From contig NZ_JAQUVF010000018.1 of assembly GCF_028693505.1 (NCBI RefSeq), positions 1 to 49,049 on the forward strand: a stretch of DNA of 49,049 nt, read 5' to 3'. This document shows positions 16,462-25,500 of this stretch, piece after piece. A model generated the notes under the pieces. That model saw only the letters and a program-made list of their open reading frames with translations, ran no database searches and was not told the DNA's origin. Within the stretch, counting starts at the first letter, position 1, and each line of letters begins with the position of its first letter. The DNA is from Oscillibacter sp. (GTDB taxonomy: Bacteria > Bacillota > Clostridia > Oscillospirales > Oscillospiraceae). Made by a program: the position numbers and the translations under genes.

Positions 16462-18114
16462 TTACTGGGCTGCTTCAGGCTGCTGGGCCTGAAGTGTCTG
16501 ATCCTCGGTGGTTTGCGGGGCGTCGCCCGCCTGGGCAGTCTCCTCTACGGGGGCTGCCTCGTAGCCGCAGCTGACAGAGAAGGAGGCGGTGGTGAAGCCG
16601 GTGTCGTCCACGGCCTCCGTGATGGTGCTGACGGTCATGCTGACGATGCTCTCAAAGGAGCGCAGTTGGGAGATGACCACAGCGGCTTCTTCCATGCCGG
16701 GCGTTGTGATGTTCATTGTGACGCCCTCTGCGGAGCAGGAGGCGGAGAGCAGGAGGAGACTGGAGGGCATCTTGCGCTCCAGCTCTGTTAAAAACGCTTC
16801 CAGCTGTGCGTTGGGGGAGTCGGCGTATCCGGCCACCACCTGCAAATTGCCGGTCATGCTCTGATATTCCAAATAGGTGTCGTGGACCTGCGCCACGTTG
16901 GACAATTCCTCCATCCGCGCCTGCATGGTGTTGCGGCGGTTCACCGCCAGCAGATAATTGGCCACGGCGAAAACCGTGAGCGCAATGGCGACCGCGGTAC
17001 ATGCGGCGCACACGGCGACCCCGAAGGTGATGGAGTCTGGACTCCGCTGCCGCTTTTTCTGAAGCTGTTTTTTCCGCCGCAGCTCTTCCGGCATCAGCTC
17101 CAGCGGGGAGAGAAGGCTGCCGATGCAGGAGATGTAGGAGGAAACGCCCTCAATGGAGTCCGCCAGAAATTTGACGCCGGATACGCTGGTCAGCAGGACG
17201 GTTTCCTTTCCCAGCGCCCGGGCGATTCGCTCCTGCAACCCGGCAAGCTGGCAGCAGGTGCCGATCAAAACCACCCGCGATACGGGGGAATTCAACCGGC
17301 TGGACTTGAAGAAATCCGCACTGCGGGCAATTCCGCTGATGAGGCGGCTGAGGCAGTTTGCCTGCTCCTCCTCCGGAAGGACGGTGTTCAGCCACTGGGG
17401 GTTTGTTGCTTTTTCCAGCGTCTCCAGATACTGCTCGTCGGACATCCCGGCGGCTCGCTGCGCGGCAAACACCAATTCGTCTCCGCCAAAGCCAAAACTG
17501 CGCTGCAGGAGCAGCACGCCGTCTTGAACGAAGGAGACCATGGTGCTGTTGATGTTGACGTCCACATACATCACCGGGTCCTGACCGGGGATGGAGCGCA
17601 GAACCTGATACTGGCTGTTTCCCGAGTAGTCCAGATTGTCCAGGATCAAACCGGCCTCGTCGGCCAGACGGGCATAGCTCATCAGCAGGGGCTTGGGCGC
17701 GGCCATCACCAAAACGCGGCAGCCGGGCTCCGGCTCCTGCACCCGCTGGAGCAGATTGTGAGCGATCTGGTAGTTGCTCAGGTCCACGGGAAAATAATCG
17801 GCGGCGTTGGTTTCCACCACGGCTTTGAGCCGATTGTCCTTCACCGGAGGCAGCAGCACCTCGCGGCTGGCAATCTTGGAGGAGGACAGCGTAAAGGTGG
17901 TGTTCTTTACATCACTGACGCCGTGAGCGGACAGCGTCTCCTTCAAAAGAAGGCCCAACGCCGTGGGATTCATGATTTGCCCGTCGCTTACATACTGGTC
18001 CGGAATCTGGAACATAAAACTCTCTTTGATTTGATAGTTTTTGCCCAGCTTGTTGGACTGGCATACCTTGGCGAGGCGGTCTCCGATTTCAATATTCAGT
18101 ACTTTAACGGCCAT
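16462..18114 (-). CDS. pilM: PilM-PilN fusion protein
   Basis: A 550-residue protein. Residues 1 to about 345 form an actin-like ATPase of the PilM/FtsA type: it starts AVKVLNIEIGDRLAKV, has the phosphate-binding-like segment VMYVDVNINSTMVSF near 185, and a later VVLIGTCCQLAGL. Then comes a basic linker and one transmembrane helix (about 355-385, SITFGVAVCAACTAVAIAL). A coiled coil and PilN-like periplasmic domain follow (about 390-515), with a Gln/Glu/Ala-rich tail. PilM and PilN are normally separate proteins joined by an N-terminal PilN peptide, so here the interaction is built into one chain. The next gene is pilO, confirming the order M-N-O. Confidence 0.8.
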   Translation of the reverse strand: MAVKVLNIEIGDRLAKVCQSNKLGKNYQIKESFMFQIPDQYVSDGQIMNPTALGLLLKETLSAHGVSDVKNTTFTLSSSKIASREVLLPPVKDNRLKAVVETNAADYFPVDLSNYQIAHNLLQRVQEPEPGCRVLVMAAPKPLLMSYARLADEAGLILDNLDYSGNSQYQVLRSIPGQDPVMYVDVNINSTMVSFVQDGVLLLQRSFGFGGDELVFAAQRAAGMSDEQYLETLEKATNPQWLNTVLPEEEQANCLSRLISGIARSADFFKSSRLNSPVSRVVLIGTCCQLAGLQERIARALGKETVLLTSVSGVKFLADSIEGVSSYISCIGSLLSPLELMPEELRRKKQLQKKRQRSPDSITFGVAVCAACTAVAIALTVFAVANYLLAVNRRNTMQARMEELSNVAQVHDTYLEYQSMTGNLQVVAGYADSPNAQLEAFLTELERKMPSSLLLLSASCSAEGVTMNITTPGMEEAAVVISQLRSFESIVSMTVSTITEAVDDTGFTTASFSVSCGYEAAPVEETAQAGDAPQTTEDQTLQAQQPEAAQ

Positions 18115-18240
18115 GTGGAATGGTCTCCCCTCTATCGTTGGTTACGCACACACAAATATGATACAGCTCGCATGGAGCGAAATTACAAATTGAAATGCTA
18201 TGGGATGGCAGACCCTGACAAACAGAGTCGGTTTTAAAAT

Positions 18241-19002
18241 TCAGGAAAACAAAAGGGACAGATACCAGCCTAAAAAGGCGTCGCCCCACAAAAAAGAGAG
18301 CATTGCGCCTGCGGCCAGATAAGGGCCAAGCGCCAGGTCCCGCTTTGCCCCGCCGAAGCACATCCGGGTGAGGTGAATGACGCTGCCCAGCACGCAGCCC
18401 AGGAAAAAGGCCAGCAAATTGAGACGCAGGCCCAAAAACAGGCCGCAGCCCGCCATCAGCTTGATATCTCCGCCGCCGATGGCCGCGCCGCCGGACAGGA
18501 TAAAAATCAAAAGCAGTGCGCCGCTGACGCTCACCAGTCCCAAAAGATGGCTGGGCCAGTCGCCGCCCGGCAAAAGAAGCCGGAGAGCGCCGAGGACGGC
18601 GACGGTAATCGTCGTCCCCGGCGGGATCTCGCGGGTGCGGGCGTCGATGATCGACGCCACGAGCAGTGCTGAGGCGAAAAAACAGCCCAGCAAGGTATCG
18701 GGTGAAAACCCAAAGCGATGGTACGCCAGCAACCAAAGCGCGCCGTTTGCCGCCTCAATTAGGGGGTATTGGACGGAAATGGGGCTGTGGCATGCGGAAC
18801 ACCGACCCCGCAGGGCAAGGTAGCTGAACAGTGGGATCAGCTCCCACCACTTCAGACGCTTGCCGCAAGTGGTACAGTGAGAGGGCCCGGTGACGATGCT
18901 CTCTCCCGCCGGGATGCGCAGGATGCAGACATTGAGAAAGCTGCCCACGGTGATCCCGAACAGAAATACAAATATGTAGTTGAGTATCGTCACGGAGTCC
19001 AT
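18241..19002 (-). CDS. pilD: Prepilin peptidase / N-methyltransferase
   Basis: A 253-residue polytopic membrane protease of the GspO/PilD family. The cytoplasmic loop after the first helix has two Cys pairs (HCTTCGKR and CSACHSP), the zinc-binding motif of bifunctional enzymes that also methylate the new N-terminus. The two catalytic aspartates are in IIDARTREIP and in the GGGDIKL motif, matching the GxGDxK signature. It cleaves the leader peptides of PilA and the minor pilins encoded beside it. A 126-bp gap without a gene separates it from pilMN. Confidence 0.9.
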   Translation of the reverse strand: MDSVTILNYIFVFLFGITVGSFLNVCILRIPAGESIVTGPSHCTTCGKRLKWWELIPLFSYLALRGRCSACHSPISVQYPLIEAANGALWLLAYHRFGFSPDTLLGCFFASALLVASIIDARTREIPPGTTITVAVLGALRLLLPGGDWPSHLLGLVSVSGALLLIFILSGGAAIGGGDIKLMAGCGLFLGLRLNLLAFFLGCVLGSVIHLTRMCFGGAKRDLALGPYLAAGAMLSFLWGDAFLGWYLSLLFS

Positions 19003-19027
19003 TCAAAGAAGTCCTTTCAGGGAGAGA

Positions 19028-19483
19028 TTAGGCGGCAGGCAAGGAGGCTTCCACAGAATAGCTCTTGGTTGCAGCCGTGTACTTGACTGTTATTGTAATA
19101 GTCTTTCCAGCATAAGTTTTGGATTTCGGGAATTGAGCCTTCATGGCAGCGGGAGTCAGCGTTTCGGTAACCTTGCTTGTCAAAGTGGCATCGCAGGTAC
19201 CACCGTAGGCAGACTCGCCAGCTTTGTAGGTCAAAGTCGCAGTTCCACCATCGGCAGAAGGCAGCTTTTCATAAACGCTTGCATCAACAATTGCGATTTC
19301 CACTGCGTGCTTCAGCTCGTCACGGGTGTTTTCGTCAACAGCCATTTTAGAATTCTCCACATACTTGATGTACTGGGGAGCGATGACGGCGGACAGCACC
19401 GCGATGATGGCAATGACGATGATCAGTTCGACCAGCGTAAAGCCCTTGTTGTTTTTGCGAAATTTGTTCAGCAGATTCTTCAT
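19028..19483 (-). CDS. pilA: Major pilin PilA
   Basis: A 151-residue prepilin with a basic leader ending in KNNKG and the motif FTLVELIIVIAIIAVLSAVI, the classic class III signal with Glu at mature position 5. ATG at 19483 is chosen, with AAAGGAAG eight bases upstream. The globular part is small, rich in Thr, Ala and Lys, with one visible cysteine (GGTCDATL). It is the only pilin in the cluster with major-pilin size and simplicity. It is placed between pilC and pilD, and a hairpin upstream may set its transcript level. Confidence 0.9.
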   Translation of the reverse strand: MKNLLNKFRKNNKGFTLVELIIVIAIIAVLSAVIAPQYIKYVENSKMAVDENTRDELKHAVEIAIVDASVYEKLPSADGGTATLTYKAGESAYGGTCDATLTSKVTETLTPAAMKAQFPKSKTYAGKTITITVKYTAATKSYSVEASLPAA

Positions 19484-19522
19484 AAACAAATCTTCCTTTC
19501 TCTTTTCTGTCTTTTATAAACC

Positions 19523-19544
19523 CGGCCGTTCCCCTAAACGGCCG
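19523..19544. promoter_or_regulatory. Hairpin between pilC and pilA
   Basis: A perfect 8-bp inverted repeat (CGGCCGTT at 19523-19530 with AACGGCCG at 19537-19544, six-base loop) lies in the pilC-pilA gap, 40 bases before the pilA start on the minus strand. It could be an RNA processing or stabilising structure giving more pilin mRNA than platform mRNA, or a weak attenuator. No clear T run follows. Confidence 0.45.
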
Positions 19545-19565
19545 CTGGTTTCCAATAGGAGGCGC

Positions 19566-20783
19566 TTACAGGTTGTCCAGTCCCGAGTACATGGAGCCCA
19601 TGGGCATGATAACGGCAAAGACGATGGTTCCCACCACCAATGCCAGAAAGACGATGATCATGGGTTCAATGAGGGCCATCACCTGCTGGGTGGAGAGCTC
19701 CACCTCTTCGTCATAATAATCAGCCAGTCGGTTAAGCATATGATCCAAGTCGCCGGTTTCCTCTCCGATGCCGATCATATGATGCACCAAAGAGGGAAAC
19801 AGGCTGCTGCGAAGCAGCGTTTGGGACAGCGGCTCGCCCATGCCCACATCCTCTTTGGCACTGAGGAGGGCATCCCGGAAATAGACGTTGGTCATGGTGT
19901 TTGCGGTGATCTCCAACGCGTCGATCAAGGGGATACCGGCTGCCAGCAGGGTGCTCAGGGTGCGGGACATGCGGGCGGAGGCGGTTTTGACGGTGAGCTT
20001 TCCAATCACCGGAAGTTTCAGGCCCAGCCTGCCGAACAGGTGCTGGCCGCCCTCCGTTCCCCGGGCGTATTTGATGCCCGCAACCAAACCCGCGATCAGC
20101 AAAAGCACCAGCCACCAATAGCCCTGCATGAATTTGCTGGCGCCCAGAACAAATTTGGTCACGGCGGGCAGCTCCACGCCAAGGTCCGTGAGCATACTTT
20201 CAAAGGTCGGAATGACGAAGGTCAGCAAAACCATTACCACGACCACGGCAACCACGCACACGACGATGGGGTAGATGGAGGCTTTTTTCACCAAGCCCTT
20301 TAATTTGGCGTCCTTTTCAAAGTGGTCCGCCATGCGGGTGAAGGAGACGTCCAGACTGCCGGACACCTCGCCAGCGGCCACCATGGTGACAAACAGCGAG
20401 GAAAAGATCCGGGGATAGTCCCGCATGGAATCCGACAGCGAGGCGCCTGCCTGAATCGCCATGCGGCAGCCGCTGATCGCCGCGGAGAGGGCACGGTTTT
20501 CCGTCTGGTCGCTGAGCATCTCCAGCGCGGTGGTCACCGTGACGCCGGCGGATACGATGCTGACAAACTGCCGGCAGAAAACGGCCATGTCCCGGGGTTT
20601 GGGCCGACCCTTGAAAAAGCCCAGCTCCAGATTTTTCGACAGCGCCCCCGCCTCGTTCAGGGAGATCAGGGTGTCACCGTCTTTTTTCAGGGCCGCGGCG
20701 GCGGTTTCCCGGCTTTCGGATTCCAGCGTGCCCTTGCGCTCCTTGCCGGCGGGGGTCAGAACGATATAAGAAAAACTAGCCAA
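19566..20783 (-). CDS. pilC: Type IV pilus assembly platform protein PilC (GspF family)
   Basis: A 405-residue inner-membrane platform protein. It has two GspF/T2SSF repeats, each ending in hydrophobic helices. Typical segments include VAAGEVSGSLDVSFTRMAD in the first repeat and IGEETGDLDHMLNRLADYY in the second. The start is TTG at 20783, because the resulting MASFSYIVLTPAGKERKG matches the family N-terminus; no better start is in frame. It lies 45 bases after pilT. It couples the PilB and PilT motors to pilin insertion and removal. Confidence 0.9.
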   Translation of the reverse strand: MASFSYIVLTPAGKERKGTLESESRETAAAALKKDGDTLISLNEAGALSKNLELGFFKGRPKPRDMAVFCRQFVSIVSAGVTVTTALEMLSDQTENRALSAAISGCRMAIQAGASLSDSMRDYPRIFSSLFVTMVAAGEVSGSLDVSFTRMADHFEKDAKLKGLVKKASIYPIVVCVVAVVVVMVLLTFVIPTFESMLTDLGVELPAVTKFVLGASKFMQGYWWLVLLLIAGLVAGIKYARGTEGGQHLFGRLGLKLPVIGKLTVKTASARMSRTLSTLLAAGIPLIDALEITANTMTNVYFRDALLSAKEDVGMGEPLSQTLLRSSLFPSLVHHMIGIGEETGDLDHMLNRLADYYDEEVELSTQQVMALIEPMIIVFLALVVGTIVFAVIMPMGSMYSGLDNL

Positions 20784-20828
20784 AGTATCACATCCAAACT
20801 GTAAAAATGGGCAAAAGGGGAGAGACCA

Positions 20829-21884
20829 TCACAGCAGGCGCTTTGCCAGCGTGGGACGGTCCTGCGCAAAAGAGAGCGCATCCTCCCGGGAGATGGCGCC
20901 GGAGCGGAACAGGTCCAAAAGCGCGTCGTCCATGGTGCACATCCCAATTTTGCGGTTGGTCTGCATGACGGAGTGGATCTGGAAGGTTTTGCTCTCGCGA
21001 ATGTTGTTGCGCACGGCGCTGTTGGAGAGCATGACTTCGATGGCGGCAACGCGGCCCTTGCCGGATGCATTAGGCACCAGCTGCTGGGAGACCACACACT
21101 CCAGCACGTCGGCCAGCTGCGTGCGGATCTGCTGCTGCTGATAGGGCGGGAATACGTCGATGATACGGTCAATGGTGTTGGCCGCGCCCACGGTATGCAG
21201 CGTGGAGAACACCAGATGTCCCGTCTCCGCGGCGGTGACCGCGATGGAAATGGTCTCGAGGTCCCGCATCTCTCCCGCCAAAATCACGTCGGGGTCCTGC
21301 CGCAGGGCCGCCCGCAAAGCGCTGGCATAATCTCTGGAATCGCTTCCCATCTCCCGCTGGTTCACAATGGATTTGCGGTGCTTGTGCAGGTACTCAATGG
21401 GGTCCTCCAGCGTGATGATGTGGTGGGTATAGGTTTCGTTGATAACGTTGATGAGCGAAGCCAGCGTTGTGGATTTGCCGCTGCCGGTGGCGCCGGTGAC
21501 AAGCACCAGCCCCCGCTTTTTGGCGCACAGGTCCACCACCACCTGGGGAATCCCCAGTTCCCGCGGCGTGGGAATGCGAAGGTTCAGCACGCGCACAGCC
21601 ATGGCGATGGACCCGCGCTGGCGGAAGATGTTGATGCGAAATCGACCGACCTGCGGGGAGGAGTAGGCAAAGTCCACCTCGCCGCATTCCGCCAGAGTTT
21701 CCTTCTGGCGCTCGTTCATAATACTCTCTGCCACAGACCGCACATCGTCCGGCGTGCATTTTGTCTCGCCCATGGGCGTCAGCTCCCCATCCACGCGGAC
21801 GGTGGGAGGGATGGCAACGCTCAGATGCAGATCGGAAGCGCGCATGGAAATCGCGCTGGCGATCAACTCTTCAAAACTCTGCAT
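20829..21884 (-). CDS. pilT: Pilus retraction ATPase PilT
   Basis: A 351-residue hexameric AAA-type motor. It has Walker A GATGSGKSTT, an Asp box with ITLEDPIEYLH, Walker B around DVILAGEMRD, and the His box GHLVFSTLHT. The PilT hallmark AIREGK-like region is replaced here by SNSAVRNNIRESKTFQ, close to the family form. Its presence argues for a retractile pilus (twitching or DNA uptake) rather than a pure secretion pseudopilus. It lies 30 bases after pilB. Confidence 0.9.
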   Translation of the reverse strand: MQSFEELIASAISMRASDLHLSVAIPPTVRVDGELTPMGETKCTPDDVRSVAESIMNERQKETLAECGEVDFAYSSPQVGRFRINIFRQRGSIAMAVRVLNLRIPTPRELGIPQVVVDLCAKKRGLVLVTGATGSGKSTTLASLINVINETYTHHIITLEDPIEYLHKHRKSIVNQREMGSDSRDYASALRAALRQDPDVILAGEMRDLETISIAVTAAETGHLVFSTLHTVGAANTIDRIIDVFPPYQQQQIRTQLADVLECVVSQQLVPNASGKGRVAAIEVMLSNSAVRNNIRESKTFQIHSVMQTNRKIGMCTMDDALLDLFRSGAISREDALSFAQDRPTLAKRLL

Positions 21885-21914
21885 GAATATCCATTCCTCT
21901 TTTCACCGGAGCGT

Positions 21915-23618
21915 TCACCCTTCAAAGGAAACCTTCAGCATTTCATCAATGGTGGTGACGCCGTCCAACACATATTTTGCCGCGCTCATGCGCAGCGTAC
22001 GCATTCCCTGTTTCAGCGCTTTTTCTTTGATTTGTTCTGCGGAGCCCCTCGCGGTGATGATTTTCTTCAGCTCCGGCGTCATCTCCATGATTTCATAGAC
22101 GCCGATTCGCCCGTAGAACCCGGTTTCTCCGCAAAGAGGGCACCCGCAGGGCGTGTACACCGTGATATCCTCCGCCTCGGAGACGCCCAGGAGCTGTTTT
22201 TCGGCGGCGGACGCCTTCCGGGGCTTCCGGCAGGATTTGCACAGCTTGCGCACCAGGCGTTGGGCAATGACGCCGACAACGGAGTCGGCAAGGAGGTAGG
22301 ACTCCACGCCCATGTCCAAAAGACGGGTAATGGTGGATGCGGAGCTGTTGGTATGCAGGGTGCTCACCACCAGATGGCCGGTGATGGACGCCTGCACGGC
22401 GATAGAGGCTGTTTCGTAATCCCGGATCTCGCCGATCATGATAATGTCCGGGTCCTGCCGCAAAATAGCGCGCAGCGCCGCCGCAAAGGAAAGATCGGCC
22501 TTTGGATTCACCTGCACCTGATTGATGCCGGGAATGTTGGCTTCCACGGGGTCCTCCACGGTGATGATGTTCACGCTCTCCCGGTTGAACTCCGAGAGCG
22601 CGGTGTACAAGGTGGTGGATTTGCCGCTTCCGGTGGGGCCGGTCACCAAAATGATGCCGTTGGGGTTGGAAAGAATGTGGTCAAAGCGCTCCAGCTCCCA
22701 GTCCTGCATACCCAGCTCCGCTTTGGTGCGGGTAAGGGCCACGGTGGAGGCCAGCCGCATGACGATCTTTTCGCCGTAGGAGGTGGGCAGCACGGACACA
22801 CGGATGTCGTATTCGTTGCGGTCCACGGTGGTGGTGATGCGCCCGTCCTGCGGCTTTCGCTTTTCGGAGATGTCCATTCCGCCCAAAATCTTGACGCGGG
22901 TGACGATGGCGGGCAAAAGAGAGATGTCGTACATCATTTTTTCGCTGAGCACGCCATCCACGCGATAACGGACCCGGAGCTGTTTTTCCAGCGCGTCAAA
23001 GTGAATATCGCTGGCCCGCTGGCGCACCGCCTGCTCAATGATGGAGCGCACCAGCTGCACGATGGGGGCGTTGTCCAGCTCGGATTCCTCGCTGGCTGTG
23101 GCTGCGGCCAGCTGCTGGAGCTGGGACTCCCGCTCCTTGGAGTACTGCTCTGCGGCGGACATGGCCTCGTCCGTGCCGAAATACCGGTCCAGCACCGTGT
23201 TGATTTCGCCCACGGTGGCAATACGCGGCTCAATGGAGCAGTTTGTAATAATCGAGATATCGTCCTGAGCGACCATGTCCATGGGGTTTGCCATGGCCAG
23301 AATGAGGACGTTGGAATGGCCCTCGGCAAAGGTGATGGGCAGCACGGTGTGCCTGCGCAGCACGGAGCCGCTGACAAGACCGATGACGTTGGGGTCAATC
23401 CGGATGCCCCGCAGGTCGATGCGGGAAATTCCCAGCTGGACCTCCAGCACGTTGACGATGTCATCCTCCGTCACGGCGCCCAAGCTGACGAGACACTCGC
23501 CCAGCTGCCGGTGCGCCTTCTGCTGCATGGCAAGCGCCGCCTGAAGCTGTTCTTTTGTAATGATGCCGCGCATCACCAGCAGGTCGCCCAGCCTGTAATT
23601 CGTATTGGATCGATCCAT
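21915..23618 (-). CDS. pilB: Pilus extension ATPase PilB with N-terminal MshEN c-di-GMP domain
   Basis: About 567 residues. The N-terminus matches the MshEN c-di-GMP-binding pattern twice: RLGDLLVMRGII with L and Q at the expected spacing, then QLGECLVSLGAV with a similar continuation. The C-terminal ATPase has Walker A GPTGSGKSTT, the Asp box TVEDPVE, Walker B IIMIGEIRD, and His box HLVVSTLHTNSS. It has the four-cysteine zinc motif CKSC and CPLCG near 430-460, usual in GspE/PilB. ATG at 23618 is used; GTG at 23627 is an alternative but sits too close to AAAGG. It powers pilus extension from the cytoplasm. Confidence 0.9.
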   Translation of the reverse strand: MDRSNTNYRLGDLLVMRGIITKEQLQAALAMQQKAHRQLGECLVSLGAVTEDDIVNVLEVQLGISRIDLRGIRIDPNVIGLVSGSVLRRHTVLPITFAEGHSNVLILAMANPMDMVAQDDISIITNCSIEPRIATVGEINTVLDRYFGTDEAMSAAEQYSKERESQLQQLAAATASEESELDNAPIVQLVRSIIEQAVRQRASDIHFDALEKQLRVRYRVDGVLSEKMMYDISLLPAIVTRVKILGGMDISEKRKPQDGRITTTVDRNEYDIRVSVLPTSYGEKIVMRLASTVALTRTKAELGMQDWELERFDHILSNPNGIILVTGPTGSGKSTTLYTALSEFNRESVNIITVEDPVEANIPGINQVQVNPKADLSFAAALRAILRQDPDIIMIGEIRDYETASIAVQASITGHLVVSTLHTNSSASTITRLLDMGVESYLLADSVVGVIAQRLVRKLCKSCRKPRKASAAEKQLLGVSEAEDITVYTPCGCPLCGETGFYGRIGVYEIMEMTPELKKIITARGSAEQIKEKALKQGMRTLRMSAAKYVLDGVTTIDEMLKVSFEG

Positions 23619-23760
23619 GTCATTCACACACCTTTATGCACACGATGCGCACGAAATTTTAAATGGCCCCGCCTATGGCAGCATATCGGGTTTCGTTTAA
23701 CCATTTGCGGATTTCAAACCAGTGATTGCTCCCGTCTTGGCGCGATCCCGGACGGACGCC

Positions 23761-25188
23761 CTATTTTTCGTGAGAGTCCTCGTGGAACAGGAAGCGGACT
23801 GTTTGCTGCTTGTCGTCCGTCCGGCGTTTTTTCACCGGGGTGGAGGGACCCTTCCCGGCGCCCCGGCGCCGCAGCAATAAGAGCAAACAGATCCCGCAAA
23901 CCACTGCGCCCAGCAGGAGGGCGCCGAGAAGAACCACGCTCGTCATTCCGGCGTCTGCGTCGCCCGTGTCGGCGGCAGTCTGCGGCTGCGGGGCAGCGCC
24001 CGGCGCTGCCGTTTCCGATCCGTCGGCCAGAGAAAGCGTTATCACAGGCAGCGGATTTTTTTCCATGGAGGCGTCTGTCAGCCCCGATAAGGTGAGGGTC
24101 CAGCCGTCCCTTTTGGAAAGCCCTGCGGCAAGCAGCTTTACCGTGTCGGCGGAGGCAACTTGTTCCACAGTTACCGGAAAGTCCTGACCGGAGGGATTTT
24201 TCAGGAGAAAATGCGCGCCGTCCTCCAGCCCCAGCATCGGCTTTGAGAACTGCACGGTCATGGCGCCGGCGTCATCCGCTTGGAGGGACGCGACCTGCGG
24301 GGCCTTGTGATCGGGGACCCAGTGCTCCGTGGTTACTTCGGTGAGAACGGGGGCGGCGTCCTTTAGCCGGATGGACAGCGTGTGGGCCTGCCCGTCCGCG
24401 ATGTTCGTATCTGCCGTCAGCTTGAGATGCCACACGGTTCCGATCCGCCCCAGCAGGTCTGCGGCAACGCTTTCCGCGTTGGCGGGACCAAATGAATACA
24501 GCTCCCCGCCGGAAAGGCGGATGAAACTGCGGAATGTCTGCGTGGTTTGCTCGCCCGCGCTGTCGATGGCCAGGGCGTAGACGGCGATGCCGCTGCGCCC
24601 AAGCAGCTGCTCCAGCTCGGACTGTGTCATTCCCGCGTCCGTATCGTCGATCCCGTCGGAAATCACGACGGCGACGCGCCGCATGTTTTCCGTGGCGCCG
24701 GCGGTCTCAATCAGCATGTCCATCGCGTCGTAAAATTTCGTGTGGGCATCCTGGCAGGAAAGCGCGTCCAGCGCGTCGTAAACCTGCTGGCGGGACTCGC
24801 TGCCGCTCAATAAAAGCGATACTTCGTTTCCAAAGGTGATCACAGAGAGCTGGTCTTGGGGCCGCATGGCCGCGTAGGCGTTTCGGATAGACTTCTTGGC
24901 GGCTTCAAAGTGCGCTTGCGGAATGGATGCGGACACGTCCAGCATGAAAAAATAGAAAATACCCTGTTCGGAAGGGGCCAGACTCTCCACATTCAGCGGC
25001 AAATCCTCCAGTTGGACCTGAAAATCTTCCGGCGTGCAGGATGGAAGCTCTTTGGACTCGTCGTATAGATATACATCCATTTCCGGCATGAGCGCCTGCG
25101 CCTGTTCCACAGAAAATGCGTTTGCGGCTGGGCTCCATAAAAGCGCCAACCAAAGCACCCATGTAAGCGTGATAATTTTTCTTCTCAT
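23761..25188 (-). CDS. Membrane-anchored von Willebrand factor A domain protein
   Basis: A 475-residue exported protein, first gene of the pilus operon. A signal peptide (residues 1-25, ending ANA) is followed by a vWA domain at about 60-255 with the MIDAS metal motif DVSAS and the later SDGIDD. A beta-rich domain then resembles a bacterial Ig-like fold (about 280-390). Next come a Pro/Ala linker, a transmembrane helix (about 418-443) and a basic cytoplasmic tail. ATG at 25188 is chosen with GAGAGG six bases upstream. In PilY1 proteins a vWA domain senses force or binds adhesin partners; here it is separate and anchored. Its role in the pilus system is inference. Confidence 0.8.
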   Translation of the reverse strand: MRRKIITLTWVLWLALLWSPAANAFSVEQAQALMPEMDVYLYDESKELPSCTPEDFQVQLEDLPLNVESLAPSEQGIFYFFMLDVSASIPQAHFEAAKKSIRNAYAAMRPQDQLSVITFGNEVSLLLSGSESRQQVYDALDALSCQDAHTKFYDAMDMLIETAGATENMRRVAVVISDGIDDTDAGMTQSELEQLLGRSGIAVYALAIDSAGEQTTQTFRSFIRLSGGELYSFGPANAESVAADLLGRIGTVWHLKLTADTNIADGQAHTLSIRLKDAAPVLTEVTTEHWVPDHKAPQVASLQADDAGAMTVQFSKPMLGLEDGAHFLLKNPSGQDFPVTVEQVASADTVKLLAAGLSKRDGWTLTLSGLTDASMEKNPLPVITLSLADGSETAAPGAAPQPQTAADTGDADAGMTSVVLLGALLLGAVVCGICLLLLLRRRGAGKGPSTPVKKRRTDDKQQTVRFLFHEDSHEK

Positions 25189-25258
25189 CAAAGGCCTCTC
25201 CCACTTGATTGAGGTGGTCAGGATGCCCGTTCCAAACGGGTTTCCATAAACTTCTGCA

Positions 25259-25287
25259 ATTATAACACAATTATGTCAAAACGCAAG
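25259..25287 (-). promoter_or_regulatory. Candidate sigma A promoter of the pilus operon
   Basis: On the minus strand TATAAT (25264-25259) is a perfect -10. TTGCGT, 16 bases upstream, is a fair -35. A TTGACA at 25279-25274 is too close (nine bases) to act with it. The leader to the vWA start is about 60 bases and contains a small perfect hairpin, CCCGTTCCAAACGGG (25226-25240). The remaining sequence of the 312-bp divergent gap holds no gene. Confidence 0.5.
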
Positions 25288-25426
25288 GTTCTGTGTCAAT
25301 AAATGGATAAAGTTCCAGCAATAGAAACGGGGAGGGTACTCGCTTTCCGTCAGGCGCAAACAGCACGGCACGAGGGAAACGGCGGGCGCTCTTTTTGAAT
25401 TCCGACGAATATTTACTAGAATCGAC

Positions 25427-25455
25427 TTGTAATGTAGGGCGAAAAATGGTAAAAA
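25427..25455 (+). promoter_or_regulatory. Candidate sigma A promoter of the NRPS operon
   Basis: TTGTAA (25427-25432) and TAAAAA (25450-25455) are separated by 17 bases, 45 bases before the NRPS start. The -10 is imperfect. It lies divergent from the pilus promoter, so one regulatory gap could serve both cargo operons. Confidence 0.4.
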
Positions 25456-25500
25456 TAAAGTAACTTGCGAAAAAATGCAGGAAAAACGGCAGGAGGCGGT

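Noticed and set aside
20973-24095. Very long open frame (1,040 codons) on the plus strand
   Set aside because: It is antisense to pilT and pilB, has low-complexity His/Gly/Gln-rich composition and no ribosome site. It is a by-product of GC-rich codon use in the real genes.
25192-25500. Possible c-di-GMP riboswitch in the divergent gap
   Set aside because: The conserved GEMM core segments are not present; only short hairpins and promoter-like boxes are seen.
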